64,000 nucleotides of DNA from an uncultured Lachnospiraceae bacterium (GTDB taxonomy: Bacteria; Bacillota; Clostridia; Lachnospirales; Lachnospiraceae): positions 27,120-91,119 of the forward strand of contig CAJTQO010000010.1 of assembly GCA_910578405.1 (NCBI GenBank). Direction: 5' to 3'. A program made the position numbers and the translations under genes. The notes under the pieces are model-generated. The model saw only the letters and a list, made by a program, of their open reading frames with translations. It was not told the DNA's origin and searched no databases. Positions 26,116-35,457 of this stretch are shown one piece after another (positions within the stretch are counted from its first letter, which is position 1; the number at the start of each line of letters is the position of its first letter).

Positions 26116-26211
26116 GGAAAATGTTTCAGTTTTTTTATCAATTTCTTGTAAAAATTCCAACCCAACAACGCGCAAAACAGGCAAAAGCAAAACGATGCGC
26201 CACACCGTTCT

Positions 26212-27636
26212 TTACGCCTGGCGTTTCCCCCCGCATTCCGCCCCATCCCAACAATAAGTGCAAAGTTTGCATCGGTCAATCCCCACCGCTTCTATCATAT
26301 CATCCAGCCGATGGTAACGCAGGGAAGTAAAATTCAACTGCTGCCGAATCCGCTCCACCATCTCCTGATACTCTTCCGACTCCGGATTGGAATACGCCTC
26401 TAAACGGGTAAACCGCCCCTCCCGCTCTATCTCTTTTAAAATCTGGCGGGTAATCAAGTCCATCTGTGAAGTGGAGCGGGAAAAATTCAGATATTTACAT
26501 CCGTAAAGCAACGGCGGACACGCCGGGCGGATATGCACTTCCTTGGCGCCGCTCTGGTAGAGAAATTCCGTGGTTTCCCTCATTTGCGTCCCCCGTACAA
26601 TGGAATCGTCTATCAAAAGCAGGCTCTTATCCTGAATCAAATCATGCACCGGAATCAGCTTCATCTTTGCAATTAAATTCCGCTTGCTCTGTATGGTAGG
26701 CATAAAGGAACGGGGCCAGGTGGGCGTATACTTAATAAACGGCCTGGAGAAAGGGATTCCCGATGCATTGGAATAACCAATGGCATGGGCCGTTCCCGAA
26801 TCCGGCACTCCCGCCACAATGTCGGGGCGCGCATCATCCCTTTTGGCCAGCAAAGCCCCACAGTTGTAACGCATCTTTTCCACGCTAATCCCCTCGTAAG
26901 AAGAAGACGGATATCCATAATACACCCACAAAAATGTACAGATTTTCATCTCCTTGCCTGGAGCCGCCAGCGTTTCCACACCCTCTGGCATCACAATCAC
27001 AATCTCTCCCGGCCCAAGTTCCCGCAGGCCGGCATACCCCAGATTTAAATAGGCGAAACTTTCAAAAGACACGCAATAAGCGTCTTCCTTCCTCCCCAAT
27101 GCCACCGGCGTTCTTCCCATCCTGTCCCTGGCCGCATAGATTCCCTTTGGCGTCATCAGCAGTATGGTCATGGAGCCGTCTATCATTTCCTGCGCATACC
27201 GAATCCCTTCCACCAGATTCTCTTTCTGGTTAATGATAGACGCTACCAGCTCCGTGGCATTGATATCCCCCCCGCTCATTTCCAGGAAGTGGGAATGCCC
27301 CGACTGGAAAAGCTGTTTTACAATTTCCTCTGTATTGTTAATTTTACCCACTGTCTCTATGGCATATGTTCCATGATGGGAACGGACAATCAATGGCTGC
27401 GGCTCATAATCAGAAATACAGCCAATGCCAAGATATCCTTTCATTTCATTTGAATCTTTATCAAATTTCGTACGGAACGGCGCATTCTCAATGTTATGGA
27501 TGGCACGGTCAAATCCTTTTTTCCCATAGACCGCCAATCCGGCCCTGCGGGTTCCCAAATGGGAATGATAATCCGTGCCAAAGAATAAATCAAATACACA
27601 GTCGTTCCTTGCTGCCACTCCAAAAAATCCGCCCAT
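26212..27636 (-). CDS. purF: Amidophosphoribosyltransferase-like protein (PurF family) lacking the N-terminal cysteine nucleophile
   Basis: PurF makes 5-phosphoribosylamine from PRPP and glutamine. This ~474-residue homologue keeps the phosphoribosyltransferase PRPP loop (LLLIDDSIVRGTQMRE) and GVPDSGTAHAIGY. The class II glutaminase domain, however, begins MGGFFGVA where normal PurF has MCGI.G, so the N-terminal nucleophile is Gly. In-frame starts are the ATG at 27636, which aligns with the family, and a GTG at 27648. Cysteines cluster at the end (CKLCTYCWDGAEC). It may use free ammonia, have another role, or be regulated. It lies downstream of purB in the purine block. Confidence 0.85.
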   Translation of the reverse strand: MGGFFGVAARNDCVFDLFFGTDYHSHLGTRRAGLAVYGKKGFDRAIHNIENAPFRTKFDKDSNEMKGYLGIGCISDYEPQPLIVRSHHGTYAIETVGKINNTEEIVKQLFQSGHSHFLEMSGGDINATELVASIINQKENLVEGIRYAQEMIDGSMTILLMTPKGIYAARDRMGRTPVALGRKEDAYCVSFESFAYLNLGYAGLRELGPGEIVIVMPEGVETLAAPGKEMKICTFLWVYYGYPSSSYEGISVEKMRYNCGALLAKRDDARPDIVAGVPDSGTAHAIGYSNASGIPFSRPFIKYTPTWPRSFMPTIQSKRNLIAKMKLIPVHDLIQDKSLLLIDDSIVRGTQMRETTEFLYQSGAKEVHIRPACPPLLYGCKYLNFSRSTSQMDLITRQILKEIEREGRFTRLEAYSNPESEEYQEMVERIRQQLNFTSLRYHRLDDMIEAVGIDRCKLCTYCWDGAECGGKRQA

Positions 27637-27772
27637 ACTCTCTCGCACTAACCTCCATTATGCCGCGCTGCGGCTTCTACTTGCTGCCTTGCAAATATTC
27701 TAATGCGCGCAAACAGCCAGCCCCTCTTAGCCAACGCCCTTTGCCGCCTTAGAGTGACTGCCTGTTTTTACG

Positions 27773-29206
27773 CTATACCTGAATCTGCGCCTTAACGCCA
27801 AGCAGCTCTTTATTTTCTTCCAAAACAGGACGGATGACATCCGCAAGGAAAGCCTCCACCTGCTCTTTGGAGCGTCCGGTATATCGGGACGGTTCCATTG
27901 TCTTTTGCAAGTCCTCCAAAGACATATTGAAGGCCGGGTCAGCGGCTATCAATTCCAACAGGTTATTCTCCCCGCCTTCCACTTTCACATTCCTTCCGGC
28001 CTCCATGGAAAGGGCGCGGATTCTTTCATGCAGTTCCTGCCTGTCGCCGCCCGCTTTTACCGCATCCATCATAATATTTTCCGTCGCCATAAAAGGCAGT
28101 TCGCTCATCAGCCTCTTTTCGATTACCTTCGGATACACCACCAGCCCGTCCACCACATTCAGGCACAAATCCAATATACCGTCCACCGCCAGAAACCCTT
28201 CCGGGATGGACAGTCTTTTGTTGGCCGAATCGTCTAACGTCCGTTCAAACCATTGGGTTGCCGAAGTAATCGCCGGATTCAGCGCATCAATCATCACATA
28301 ACGGGACAAAGAAGCAATACGCTCGCTCCGCATCGGATTTCTTTTATACGCCATAGCCGAAGAACCAATCTGGCTCTTTTCAAAAGGCTCTTCCACTTCC
28401 TTTAGATGCTGCAGCAGCCGGATATCGTTGGACATCTTATGGGCGCTGGCGGCAATGCCTGCCAAAACATTGGCCACCCTGGTATCCACCTTACGGGAAT
28501 AAGTCTGCCCTGACACCGGATAGCATTCCAAAAAGCCCATCTTCTGCGCTATCATCGGATCTATTTTATCCATCTTTTCCTGATTGCCGTCAAACAATTC
28601 TAAAAAGGACGCCTGCGTTCCCGTCGTCCCTTTGGAGCCAAGCAGCTTTAAATGGGACAATACATGTTCCAAATCCTCCAGGTCAAGGAAAAACTCCTGC
28701 AGCCAAAGCGCAGCCCTCTTCCCTACCGTAGTCGGCTGGGCCGGCTGGAAATGGGTAAATGCAAGCGTTGGCTGCGCCTTGTATTCCTCAGCGAAATCCG
28801 CCAGTCCCTTCATTACATTGACTAGCTTCTTCTTTACTAATTTTAACGCCTCCGCCATAATGATAATATCCGTGTTGTCGCCCACATAACAGGAAGTGGC
28901 GCCCAAATGGATGATGCCTTTTGCCTTCGGGCACTGCACGCCGTAGGCATATACATGGCTCATCACATCATGGCGCACCTCTTTCTCCCGCGCTTTCGCC
29001 ACATCATAATTGATATCTTCCGCATGGGCTTTCAGCTCATCAATCTGCTCCTGCGTAATAGGCAGCCCTAACTCCTTTTCTGTTTCTGCCAGGGCAATCC
29101 AAAGCTTACGCCAAGTCTTAAACTTCATGTCGGGGGAAAAGATATACTGCATCTCCCTGCTGGCATAGCGCTCGGATAAAGGGCTTTGATATTTATCTGC
29201 ACTCAT
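27773..29206 (-). CDS. purB: Adenylosuccinate lyase
   Basis: Catalyses fumarate release from SAICAR and adenylosuccinate in purine synthesis. From the ATG at 29206 (AGGAGAAAAAAT upstream) the product is 477 residues, the length of the clostridial family. Conserved regions are HLGATSCYVGDN, TLAFTHFQPAQPTTVGKR and the signature loop SSAMAYKRNPMRSE. It lies between purC and the PurF-like gene, with about 130-base spacers on each side. Confidence 0.95.
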   Translation of the reverse strand: MSADKYQSPLSERYASREMQYIFSPDMKFKTWRKLWIALAETEKELGLPITQEQIDELKAHAEDINYDVAKAREKEVRHDVMSHVYAYGVQCPKAKGIIHLGATSCYVGDNTDIIIMAEALKLVKKKLVNVMKGLADFAEEYKAQPTLAFTHFQPAQPTTVGKRAALWLQEFFLDLEDLEHVLSHLKLLGSKGTTGTQASFLELFDGNQEKMDKIDPMIAQKMGFLECYPVSGQTYSRKVDTRVANVLAGIAASAHKMSNDIRLLQHLKEVEEPFEKSQIGSSAMAYKRNPMRSERIASLSRYVMIDALNPAITSATQWFERTLDDSANKRLSIPEGFLAVDGILDLCLNVVDGLVVYPKVIEKRLMSELPFMATENIMMDAVKAGGDRQELHERIRALSMEAGRNVKVEGGENNLLELIAADPAFNMSLEDLQKTMEPSRYTGRSKEQVEAFLADVIRPVLEENKELLGVKAQIQV

Positions 29207-29335
29207 ATTTTTTCTCCTATCCGATTCCGCCGCCCTCCCATAACGCCGCCTCTTCCGGCCGGGCAAAAACTGCCCTGCCTTTCATTGCGCCACGCCTTAG
29301 GAGGGGGCGGTTTTCTTTCCTTTCCAGAATATGCC

Positions 29336-30040
29336 CTACAGCCCCAGCCGCTGAAACACCTCGTTATAAGCTTCTTCCACATTGCCCAAATCCCTGCGGA
29401 AACGGTCTTTATCCAGTTTCTCATTGGTATGCACATCCCACAGCCTGCATGTATCCGGCGACGTCTCGTCCGCCAGCAGGATTTCTCCATGGAACCGCCC
29501 GAATTCTATTTTAAAATCAATCAGTTTGATGTCTGCCTGCAGGAAATATGCTTTCAATACTTCGTTCACCTTAAACGCATACTTCTTAATTACCTCAATC
29601 TCTTCCCAGGTCGCAAGTTCTAACGCCACCGCAAAATAGCTGTTAATCAACGGATCGCCAAGCTCATCCTTTTTATAGCTAAACTCAATGGTAGGCTCTT
29701 TGAACGGAGTCCCTTCCGGCACGCCAAGCCTCTTTGAAAAACTCCCGGCCGCCACATTGCGGATGATTACCTCCAGCGGGACAATCTCCACCTTTTTCAC
29801 CGCCGTCTCCCTGTCGCTTAATTCTTCTATAAAATGGGTCGGTACGCCTTCCTTTTCCAGAAGACGGAACACATGGTTGGTCATTTTATTGTTAATCACG
29901 CCTTTCCCAACAATCGTTCCCTTCTTTTCCCCGTTAAAAGCAGTCGCGTCGTCCTTATAGTCCACAATTACCACATCCGGATCATCCGTTGCAAATACCT
30001 TCTTCGCTTTTCCTTCATAAAGCTGCTCCAGTTTTTTCAT
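29336..30040 (-). CDS. purC: Phosphoribosylaminoimidazole-succinocarboxamide synthase (SAICAR synthetase)
   Basis: Joins CAIR and aspartate with ATP in purine synthesis. The 234-residue product from ATG 30040 (GGAGGATGGA upstream) starts MKKLEQLYEGKAKKVF. It has KDDATAFNGEKKG, EVIIRNVAAGSF, LIDFKIEFG and DEISPD-like DETSPDTCRLWD. It is the first gene after the purine promoter. Confidence 0.96.
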   Translation of the reverse strand: MKKLEQLYEGKAKKVFATDDPDVVIVDYKDDATAFNGEKKGTIVGKGVINNKMTNHVFRLLEKEGVPTHFIEELSDRETAVKKVEIVPLEVIIRNVAAGSFSKRLGVPEGTPFKEPTIEFSYKKDELGDPLINSYFAVALELATWEEIEVIKKYAFKVNEVLKAYFLQADIKLIDFKIEFGRFHGEILLADETSPDTCRLWDVHTNEKLDKDRFRRDLGNVEEAYNEVFQRLGL

Positions 30041-30102
30041 TCCATCCTCCGTTCCGCCTTGCGGCAAAATGTATTATTTCAAGCAAAACCTTGTCACTTT
30101 GA

Positions 30103-30131
30103 AGTATATAACAGTTGTTTTTGGAAGTCAA
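30103..30131 (-). promoter_or_regulatory. Promoter of the purC-purB-purF block
   Basis: On the minus strand TTGACT (30126-30131), 17 bases, TATACT (30103-30108). The predicted start gives a leader of about 55-60 bases before purC, too short for a purine riboswitch. Confidence 0.75.
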
Positions 30132-30160
30132 TAAAAAGCAGTGCGGGCGCCGGCCTCTCC

Positions 30161-33100
30161 TTACTTTAACCGGAACACCTTCGGCGCCACATATTCTTTC
30201 CGGTAATAATCCGTCAGCAGCCGGTCTGCCGTATCGTAATCTTCCACCGCCTGCGCCGCCACAATCCCGTTAATGTGCGCAAAACGCCCCTCAGCCCCTT
30301 CCGGCAAAGAGTTGGCCGGGCTGACCGAAGCCGTTTCCGTCACATGTTCCCCGTCCTCGTTTTCCTCCGAAATGTAATATTGCAGCTTTTCCCCAAAAAA
30401 CAGCACAAAAGGCATGGCATACACACCGCCGTACATATCCTTCATCTCTTCCTGCCCGTATTTTTCCTGGGTATGGGGGCCTTTCTCCACCAGGTAATGA
30501 ATCCATACCTTGCTGCCCGGACTGGTTTTATACTCCACAATCGCCTTGTCCTCATATTCCTCCATCTCCGGCGCCTCTCCCACATAATCTTTGAAAAAGG
30601 CAAAGCAGACATCTTCTCTCGTCAAATCCTGTAAATATGCCCGCACCGCTTCCATGGCCCCTGGCGTTCTTTCACCTTTGTTCCGGGCGTAATATTGGGC
30701 AAAGGCCAGCCGGCATACTTTTTTCAACGGTTCTCCCCGTCCCTGCACCCGCAGCATATCCGTAAAAATAAACGAATCCATCGCTTTTTCTTTGATAAAA
30801 TAATCATAAGAGCAATGGGTCAGGAAAGCCGCCTCCACCTCATGCTTGGCCCCTCCGGCAATATAAGTGCGGAAAATCCCCACTTGTTCTTTCAAATACA
30901 TGCCGGTATACATCATCTGCACCAGGATCCGTTCACACAAATCATACGTATCCGCTTCAAAAGCCTCTGCCGCTTTCCAGATATCGCGCAAATCCTCCGT
31001 CATCCCTTCGTAATAACGGATTAAGTAGGTAAGCAGATTCCCTTCGTACTTTCCCTTGCGGAATACATAGTACGCCATCTGCACCATGCCTTCGTCCTCC
31101 AGGCAATCCTTATCCGCCAGCAGGCGGCTGCACAGCCGCATTAACGCCCTGCTTTCCATCCCCTGCATACCAAAACGCTTCACCCATGCAAGGGCCTTTT
31201 CCCACTTGGCCCGCATTACCAGATAGCGGATTATCTCATTGCGCTCTTTACGCTTTTTCCCCTCCGGTTCCAGTTCCTGCAGGTAATTGTCCAGTTCCAT
31301 CATATAGTCCCGCTCAAAATAGTATTCCAACAGTTTAAGACTGATTTCATTTTTCCACTCTTCTTCTATATACTGTGACGCCGCCATCTGCCGGAACCTG
31401 CTTACGTTTTCCTCCGTCACCTGCCGGAAAGCATGGTCTTTTTCACATAAATAAATATCCAGCCCCTCATGCCCCTGCACCAGGCCGCCCACCTCTTCCG
31501 CCAGCCCTCCTGGCTGCATCAGACGTTCCACCTGGTAAGGCACACTGACCGTATACCGATACCCCACGCCATCCTCCAAAAATATTTTATAATCCTCTCC
31601 GTACAATGGCAGATAAACGCCCCCATCGCTTATGGGATAACGGTACTCTTTACGGCTCACCGTATAACGGACAACAGCAAAGCGCACTTCCCTGTTTTGC
31701 GTCCAAAGCCTGCTGGCAAATAACAGCGGCAAAACCGCCTCTGCTTTTTCCCCGTCCAATGGCTCCTTTAACACAGTCTCATGATACAAATAAGCCAAAT
31801 CCTCATTGATTCTTCCCCTTTGCAACTGTTCCTTTACAAACTCGTCAATCTGAGGGCAGAATTTAATGTAATATTCCGGATGTTCTTCCTTTAATTTATA
31901 TATGTACGCATATAAATATGCATTTTTTATATAATCCAGGTTACTCTGATAAGCAAAGTACATCAAAACCATCCGCGGCAGCTCCCCTTCATAACCCTCC
32001 GGCAGCGCCATCATAAAATATTCATACAGCTTGGTAATCCTCAGTTCCTGCTCTACCCCCAGCCGATACCACTCAAAAAAGCAACTGTCTGTCTTCCCGC
32101 CTTTGATAAGCAGCATACAGATTGCCTGCAGCGTCTCCCGGTTTGGGAACTTCTCATAACACACCTTCAGGATAAAAAAAGCGTGGTGGGAATATTCCTT
32201 CAATTTCTGCACCTGGTAACGGATCTGCACCACAACGTCCTGCGTCAGCAGCTCCTTTTTCGCGGCAAAACGCAGCGCCTGCATTTCAAAAGGCTGCAGC
32301 TTCATAAGCAGCGTAGGATTCATTTCCAAAAGCCGCCATGCCTCTACATACAAAACCGGACTGACACAGCCCTGCCGGAACTGTTCTTCCAACGCCAGCC
32401 ACCGTTTGGAAGGACTCTTTGCATATTCCTCCGAAAGGTGCAGCATCAGCCAGGCAATCCGCCAATTCCCCGGATAAACCAGATGCATCCTCCCCACCTG
32501 CTCGGCAATCCAGTCCACATACTCGTCATCCTCACTTAAAAGAGATTTTAAATACAGATAATAACATACCACTTCCGGGGAAAACATTTGCTCTTCCCCT
32601 TCCCGTCCTTCCCCTGCAAGTTCATCCCGCAGCCCTTCTTCCTCCAGCCTCTCTAACTGCCAGGCAGCCTCTTTCTCCCTCTCCTGGGTTACGTACAACT
32701 GTGTCTGGAACAACCTGGTCTGTATATCCCTTACATCCAGCGTTGCCAGCCGCTCTACCAGTTTTTCCGTTTCCCCCATCCATGTTTTGGCCGTAATCTT
32801 CTTTCCGCGGTAACTGCAGTAAAACTCCATTAATTGCACCAGTATCTGCTTTTTCTCTTTTTCCACGCCAAATGCCCGGGCTGTCCGCATCCCCTTTCGC
32901 ACCGTAACCGGAATGCGGATATCCATATAGGAATTGTAAATATGCAGACTGCCAAAGTTATTCCCTCCATGCAGCCTGCCGCCATCCATATAATAAACGA
33001 GACGGCAGGAATTTCCAAGGAAATCATGCTCTGTCAGCCGTTCCTTCTCCACCCACAGAAAATCCCCTTCCGCTTCCACATGAAGAAATGTATATCCCCA

Positions 33101-33772
33101 GCCTTCCCTTGTCACCAATACACTGTGTTCCGCTGTTCCTTCCGTATCTTCCAGCCTGACCTGCGTCTGTTCAATGGTAAACGTCACCTTCTGCTTCTTG
33201 TTAATCTCCAGCAGGAATTCTTCCATATTCCGCTCATTGCCAGGTATGGCTGACAGCCCCTTATAGGCGCAGCCATACTGCTTTTCCGTCCCATCCGCAA
33301 AAAGCCGCCCGAACTCTTTGGAATAGAATACCCTGACCGCCTCTTCCCAATTCGTCTTTGCCAGATTGGCAAAATGAAACATATTGCGGATTTCCCCCAA
33401 GCTGGAGGAAACCACCCCGGCTTCCATCGTAATGAGGTATGGCAGCTCATATTCCCCATAATTGGAAATCACCGCAAAACTGCCTTCCCACACATCTCCT
33501 TCTTCCATGCCTTCGCTGTCAAACCGGTAACGAATCTCCTCCCTCTTCCCGATAAACTCCCTGGTCAGGCACTGCATCTTTCCCTCCGAAGAATATACCA
33601 CTCCCTCCGCAGGCGCCTCCCCTGACGCATATATTGTAAAAGCCCCTTCCAGGACTTCCCCGCTTTTTACGGACAGCTCCAGGATTTCTTCTGAAAATTT
33701 CAGCGGATCCCTATCCGCATCCACCTGCCCGGAACCAACCATCCCATAATCCAACTTTCCAGCCGTCACCAT
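30161..33772 (-). CDS. DUF5717-family large protein
   Basis: A 1,203-residue protein with no signal peptide or obvious membrane segment. The first ~300 residues are beta-rich, with repeats resembling Ig-like sheets (LELSVKSGEVLEGAFTIYASGE, IRIPVTVRKGM). The middle and end are helical, TPR-like, with many Leu/Tyr/Glu residues. A final domain has TSPGSKVWIHYLVEKG. This matches my recollection of DUF5717, a large Lachnospiraceae-associated family of unknown function. The start ATG follows GGAAGGTGG. Upstream lies an unusual 44-bp pyrimidine repeat. Confidence 0.8.
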   Translation of the reverse strand: MVTAGKLDYGMVGSGQVDADRDPLKFSEEILELSVKSGEVLEGAFTIYASGEAPAEGVVYSSEGKMQCLTREFIGKREEIRYRFDSEGMEEGDVWEGSFAVISNYGEYELPYLITMEAGVVSSSLGEIRNMFHFANLAKTNWEEAVRVFYSKEFGRLFADGTEKQYGCAYKGLSAIPGNERNMEEFLLEINKKQKVTFTIEQTQVRLEDTEGTAEHSVLVTREGWGYTFLHVEAEGDFLWVEKERLTEHDFLGNSCRLVYYMDGGRLHGGNNFGSLHIYNSYMDIRIPVTVRKGMRTARAFGVEKEKKQILVQLMEFYCSYRGKKITAKTWMGETEKLVERLATLDVRDIQTRLFQTQLYVTQEREKEAAWQLERLEEEGLRDELAGEGREGEEQMFSPEVVCYYLYLKSLLSEDDEYVDWIAEQVGRMHLVYPGNWRIAWLMLHLSEEYAKSPSKRWLALEEQFRQGCVSPVLYVEAWRLLEMNPTLLMKLQPFEMQALRFAAKKELLTQDVVVQIRYQVQKLKEYSHHAFFILKVCYEKFPNRETLQAICMLLIKGGKTDSCFFEWYRLGVEQELRITKLYEYFMMALPEGYEGELPRMVLMYFAYQSNLDYIKNAYLYAYIYKLKEEHPEYYIKFCPQIDEFVKEQLQRGRINEDLAYLYHETVLKEPLDGEKAEAVLPLLFASRLWTQNREVRFAVVRYTVSRKEYRYPISDGGVYLPLYGEDYKIFLEDGVGYRYTVSVPYQVERLMQPGGLAEEVGGLVQGHEGLDIYLCEKDHAFRQVTEENVSRFRQMAASQYIEEEWKNEISLKLLEYYFERDYMMELDNYLQELEPEGKKRKERNEIIRYLVMRAKWEKALAWVKRFGMQGMESRALMRLCSRLLADKDCLEDEGMVQMAYYVFRKGKYEGNLLTYLIRYYEGMTEDLRDIWKAAEAFEADTYDLCERILVQMMYTGMYLKEQVGIFRTYIAGGAKHEVEAAFLTHCSYDYFIKEKAMDSFIFTDMLRVQGRGEPLKKVCRLAFAQYYARNKGERTPGAMEAVRAYLQDLTREDVCFAFFKDYVGEAPEMEEYEDKAIVEYKTSPGSKVWIHYLVEKGPHTQEKYGQEEMKDMYGGVYAMPFVLFFGEKLQYYISEENEDGEHVTETASVSPANSLPEGAEGRFAHINGIVAAQAVEDYDTADRLLTDYYRKEYVAPKVFRLK

Positions 33773-33808
33773 CTGCCACCTTCCTATGCCAATCCTCTGT
33801 TTCTCCCT

Positions 33809-33974
33809 ATTACTGCTTTTTCTTTGCTTTCTCTCTATTTTACTTATCTTGCTTTTTCTTTGCTGTGTGCTTTTCTCTCTATTTTGCTTATCTTGCTTTT
33901 TCTTTGCTCTGTGCTTTTCTTTCTATGTTGCTTATCTTGCTTTTTCTTTGCTCTGTGCTTTTCTCTCTATGTTT
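33809..33974. repeat. 44-bp tandem repeat, pyrimidine-rich on + strand
   Basis: Three near-identical 44-base copies (33843-33886, 33887-33930, 33931-33974), beginning cttatcttgctttttctttg, plus a shortened copy from about 33809. Pyrimidine bias continues to about 34080. Because 44 is not a multiple of three, the same peptide pattern cycles through the three plus-strand frames, which argues against coding. On the DUF5717 strand it forms a purine-rich tract just upstream of the start. Confidence 0.9.
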
Positions 33975-34381
33975 GGATTCTTCCTTACTCTTTGTTTCTC
34001 TTTCTATGTTTCTCTTTCTGTTTTTCTATTTCCTTTTTTCTTTACTCCGTACTTTTTTATGCGTTCCTGTTTCTTTTTTCAGGGAAAATTTCGATGGCGA
34101 TGCGCCTTTCCTTTGGCGCAAATCTCCCACAATCTGTAACGTACATCTGCCAGAAAGCAATTTTCAAACACGCTCTGGCAAAACTCTATTTTCGTCCGGA
34201 AAAAACAGGCAGCGCTAACAAAAAAAGTATAACAGATAAATATTGCACTGTAAACTATCAACATCATTGACGCTCCCTTCCAAATCAACATTGAAATCCT
34301 GCCAAACGCTATTTTCTTAAGCTGCGCTCCCGTCAGGCTCTATATACCGGAAACAATCCAATTCTGCAAATCCGCCCCAAA
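33975..34381. other. Rest of the gene-free stretch upstream of the DUF5717 gene
   Basis: The interval between the DUF5717 start (33772) and the SDR stop (34603) is about 830 bases. Apart from the 44-bp repeat and the terminator at 34382-34442 I see no convincing gene. A 70-codon minus-strand ORF (34079-34291) lacks family features. Confidence 0.6.
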
Positions 34382-34442
34382 AACAAAAAATAGAAACAAA
34401 AAATAGAAAGAAGGCACTGCCATCAGGCAAATACCTTCTTTC
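34382..34442 (-). terminator. Rho-independent terminator after the SDR gene
   Basis: Arms agaaagaagg (34404-34413) and ccttctttct (34433-34442) form a 10-bp stem. On the minus strand the hairpin is followed by ATTTTTTGTTTCTATTTTTTG. It lies about 160 bases downstream of the SDR stop. Confidence 0.7.
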
Positions 34443-34602
34443 TTGTAAAAGGGGAATTTTACATTTGTGCCATCGCTGACACAAGTAGAATCATATCACT
34501 AAATAACGCTTTCGTATTTGTATTATCTGCACATATATAATACAATATCGCAAATAATCCGTATTCAATGGTAAAAAGGCATCTGCCCACTTAATCCTGT
34601 CC

Positions 34603-35349
34603 TTAGACTTTTGCCAATCCGTCCACGCTTAAAACCACACCAGTAATATAAGAAGCCATATCCGACGCCAAAAACACAAAAGCATTGGCAATATCCTCCG
34701 GCTGGCCAATCCTCCTAAGCGGAATCTGCGCAACCAGCGGTTCTATCACTTCCTTGGGGACAGCCTTCATCATATCCGTACCGATAATCCCCGGCGCCAC
34801 TGCATTGACCCGGATTCCAAAAGGCCCAAGTTCCCTGGCCAGCGACAGCGTTATCCCGTTTACCGCAAACTTTGACGTAGGATAAGCCATTCCTGACGGC
34901 TGTCCGTAAATGCTTACCATAGAAGAAGTATTTAAAATTACGCCCCTCCCCTGCTTTTTCATATGCGCACATGCCGCCCTGGAACAGTTGTAGACGCTTT
35001 TTACATTTAAGTCCATCACTTTTTCAAAAGTTTCTTCCGTATAGTCCAAAAAAGGCGTACTGTCCGACATCCCGGCATTATTCACCAGGATATCCAGACT
35101 TCCATACTTTGCGGCCGTCTGCGCAAACGCCTTCTCCACTTCCCCATAGTCTGACAGTTTGGGCCATATCCCTTCCACTACGGCTTCCGGATATGTTTCC
35201 TTTAACTTCGTGACAGCCCCGCATGCAGTCTCTTCCCGGCTTGCGCACAAAACCACCGCAGCGCCCTCCTTTAGGAAAGCTTCCACCGTAGCATAACCGA
35301 TTCCGCGGCTCCCGCCTGTTACCACTGCAACTTTTCCTTTTAACATCAT
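34603..35349 (-). CDS. Short-chain dehydrogenase/reductase (FabG/BaiA-like)
   Basis: A 248-residue classical SDR with VVTGGSRGIGYA for NAD(P) binding, NNAG and the YPTSK catalytic motif, with a Ser in LNTSSMVS. The C-terminus ASYITGVVLSVDGLAKV is normal. It resembles 3-oxoacyl-ACP reductases and also the clostridial BaiA-type steroid dehydrogenases. Sequence alone does not separate them. It stands alone, with its own terminator, so a fatty-acid synthesis role is not supported by neighbours. Start has GGAGG upstream. Confidence 0.8.
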   Translation of the reverse strand: MMLKGKVAVVTGGSRGIGYATVEAFLKEGAAVVLCASREETACGAVTKLKETYPEAVVEGIWPKLSDYGEVEKAFAQTAAKYGSLDILVNNAGMSDSTPFLDYTEETFEKVMDLNVKSVYNCSRAACAHMKKQGRGVILNTSSMVSIYGQPSGMAYPTSKFAVNGITLSLARELGPFGIRVNAVAPGIIGTDMMKAVPKEVIEPLVAQIPLRRIGQPEDIANAFVFLASDMASYITGVVLSVDGLAKV

Positions 35350-35457
35350 ACCTTGCCTCCTTTCCCACTCCTCAGCGCAATTCCTATACCGTTTGCTTCT
35401 TACTTTGCCTAAGCGTCCGTTTCTGCGTAAAAATCCTAAAAGCCACGCCTTACCCTT

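Noticed and set aside
30041..30131. Purine riboswitch upstream of purC
   Set aside because: The leader after the promoter is only about 60 bases.
33786..34270. Three overlapping plus-strand ORFs of hydrophobic Phe/Leu/Cys-rich protein
   Set aside because: The same peptide appears in all three frames because the 44-bp repeat is not a multiple of three; no ribosome site or family match.
34079..34291. 70-codon minus-strand ORF with a hydrophobic start
   Set aside because: No ribosome site, no family features, overlaps the pyrimidine-biased tract.
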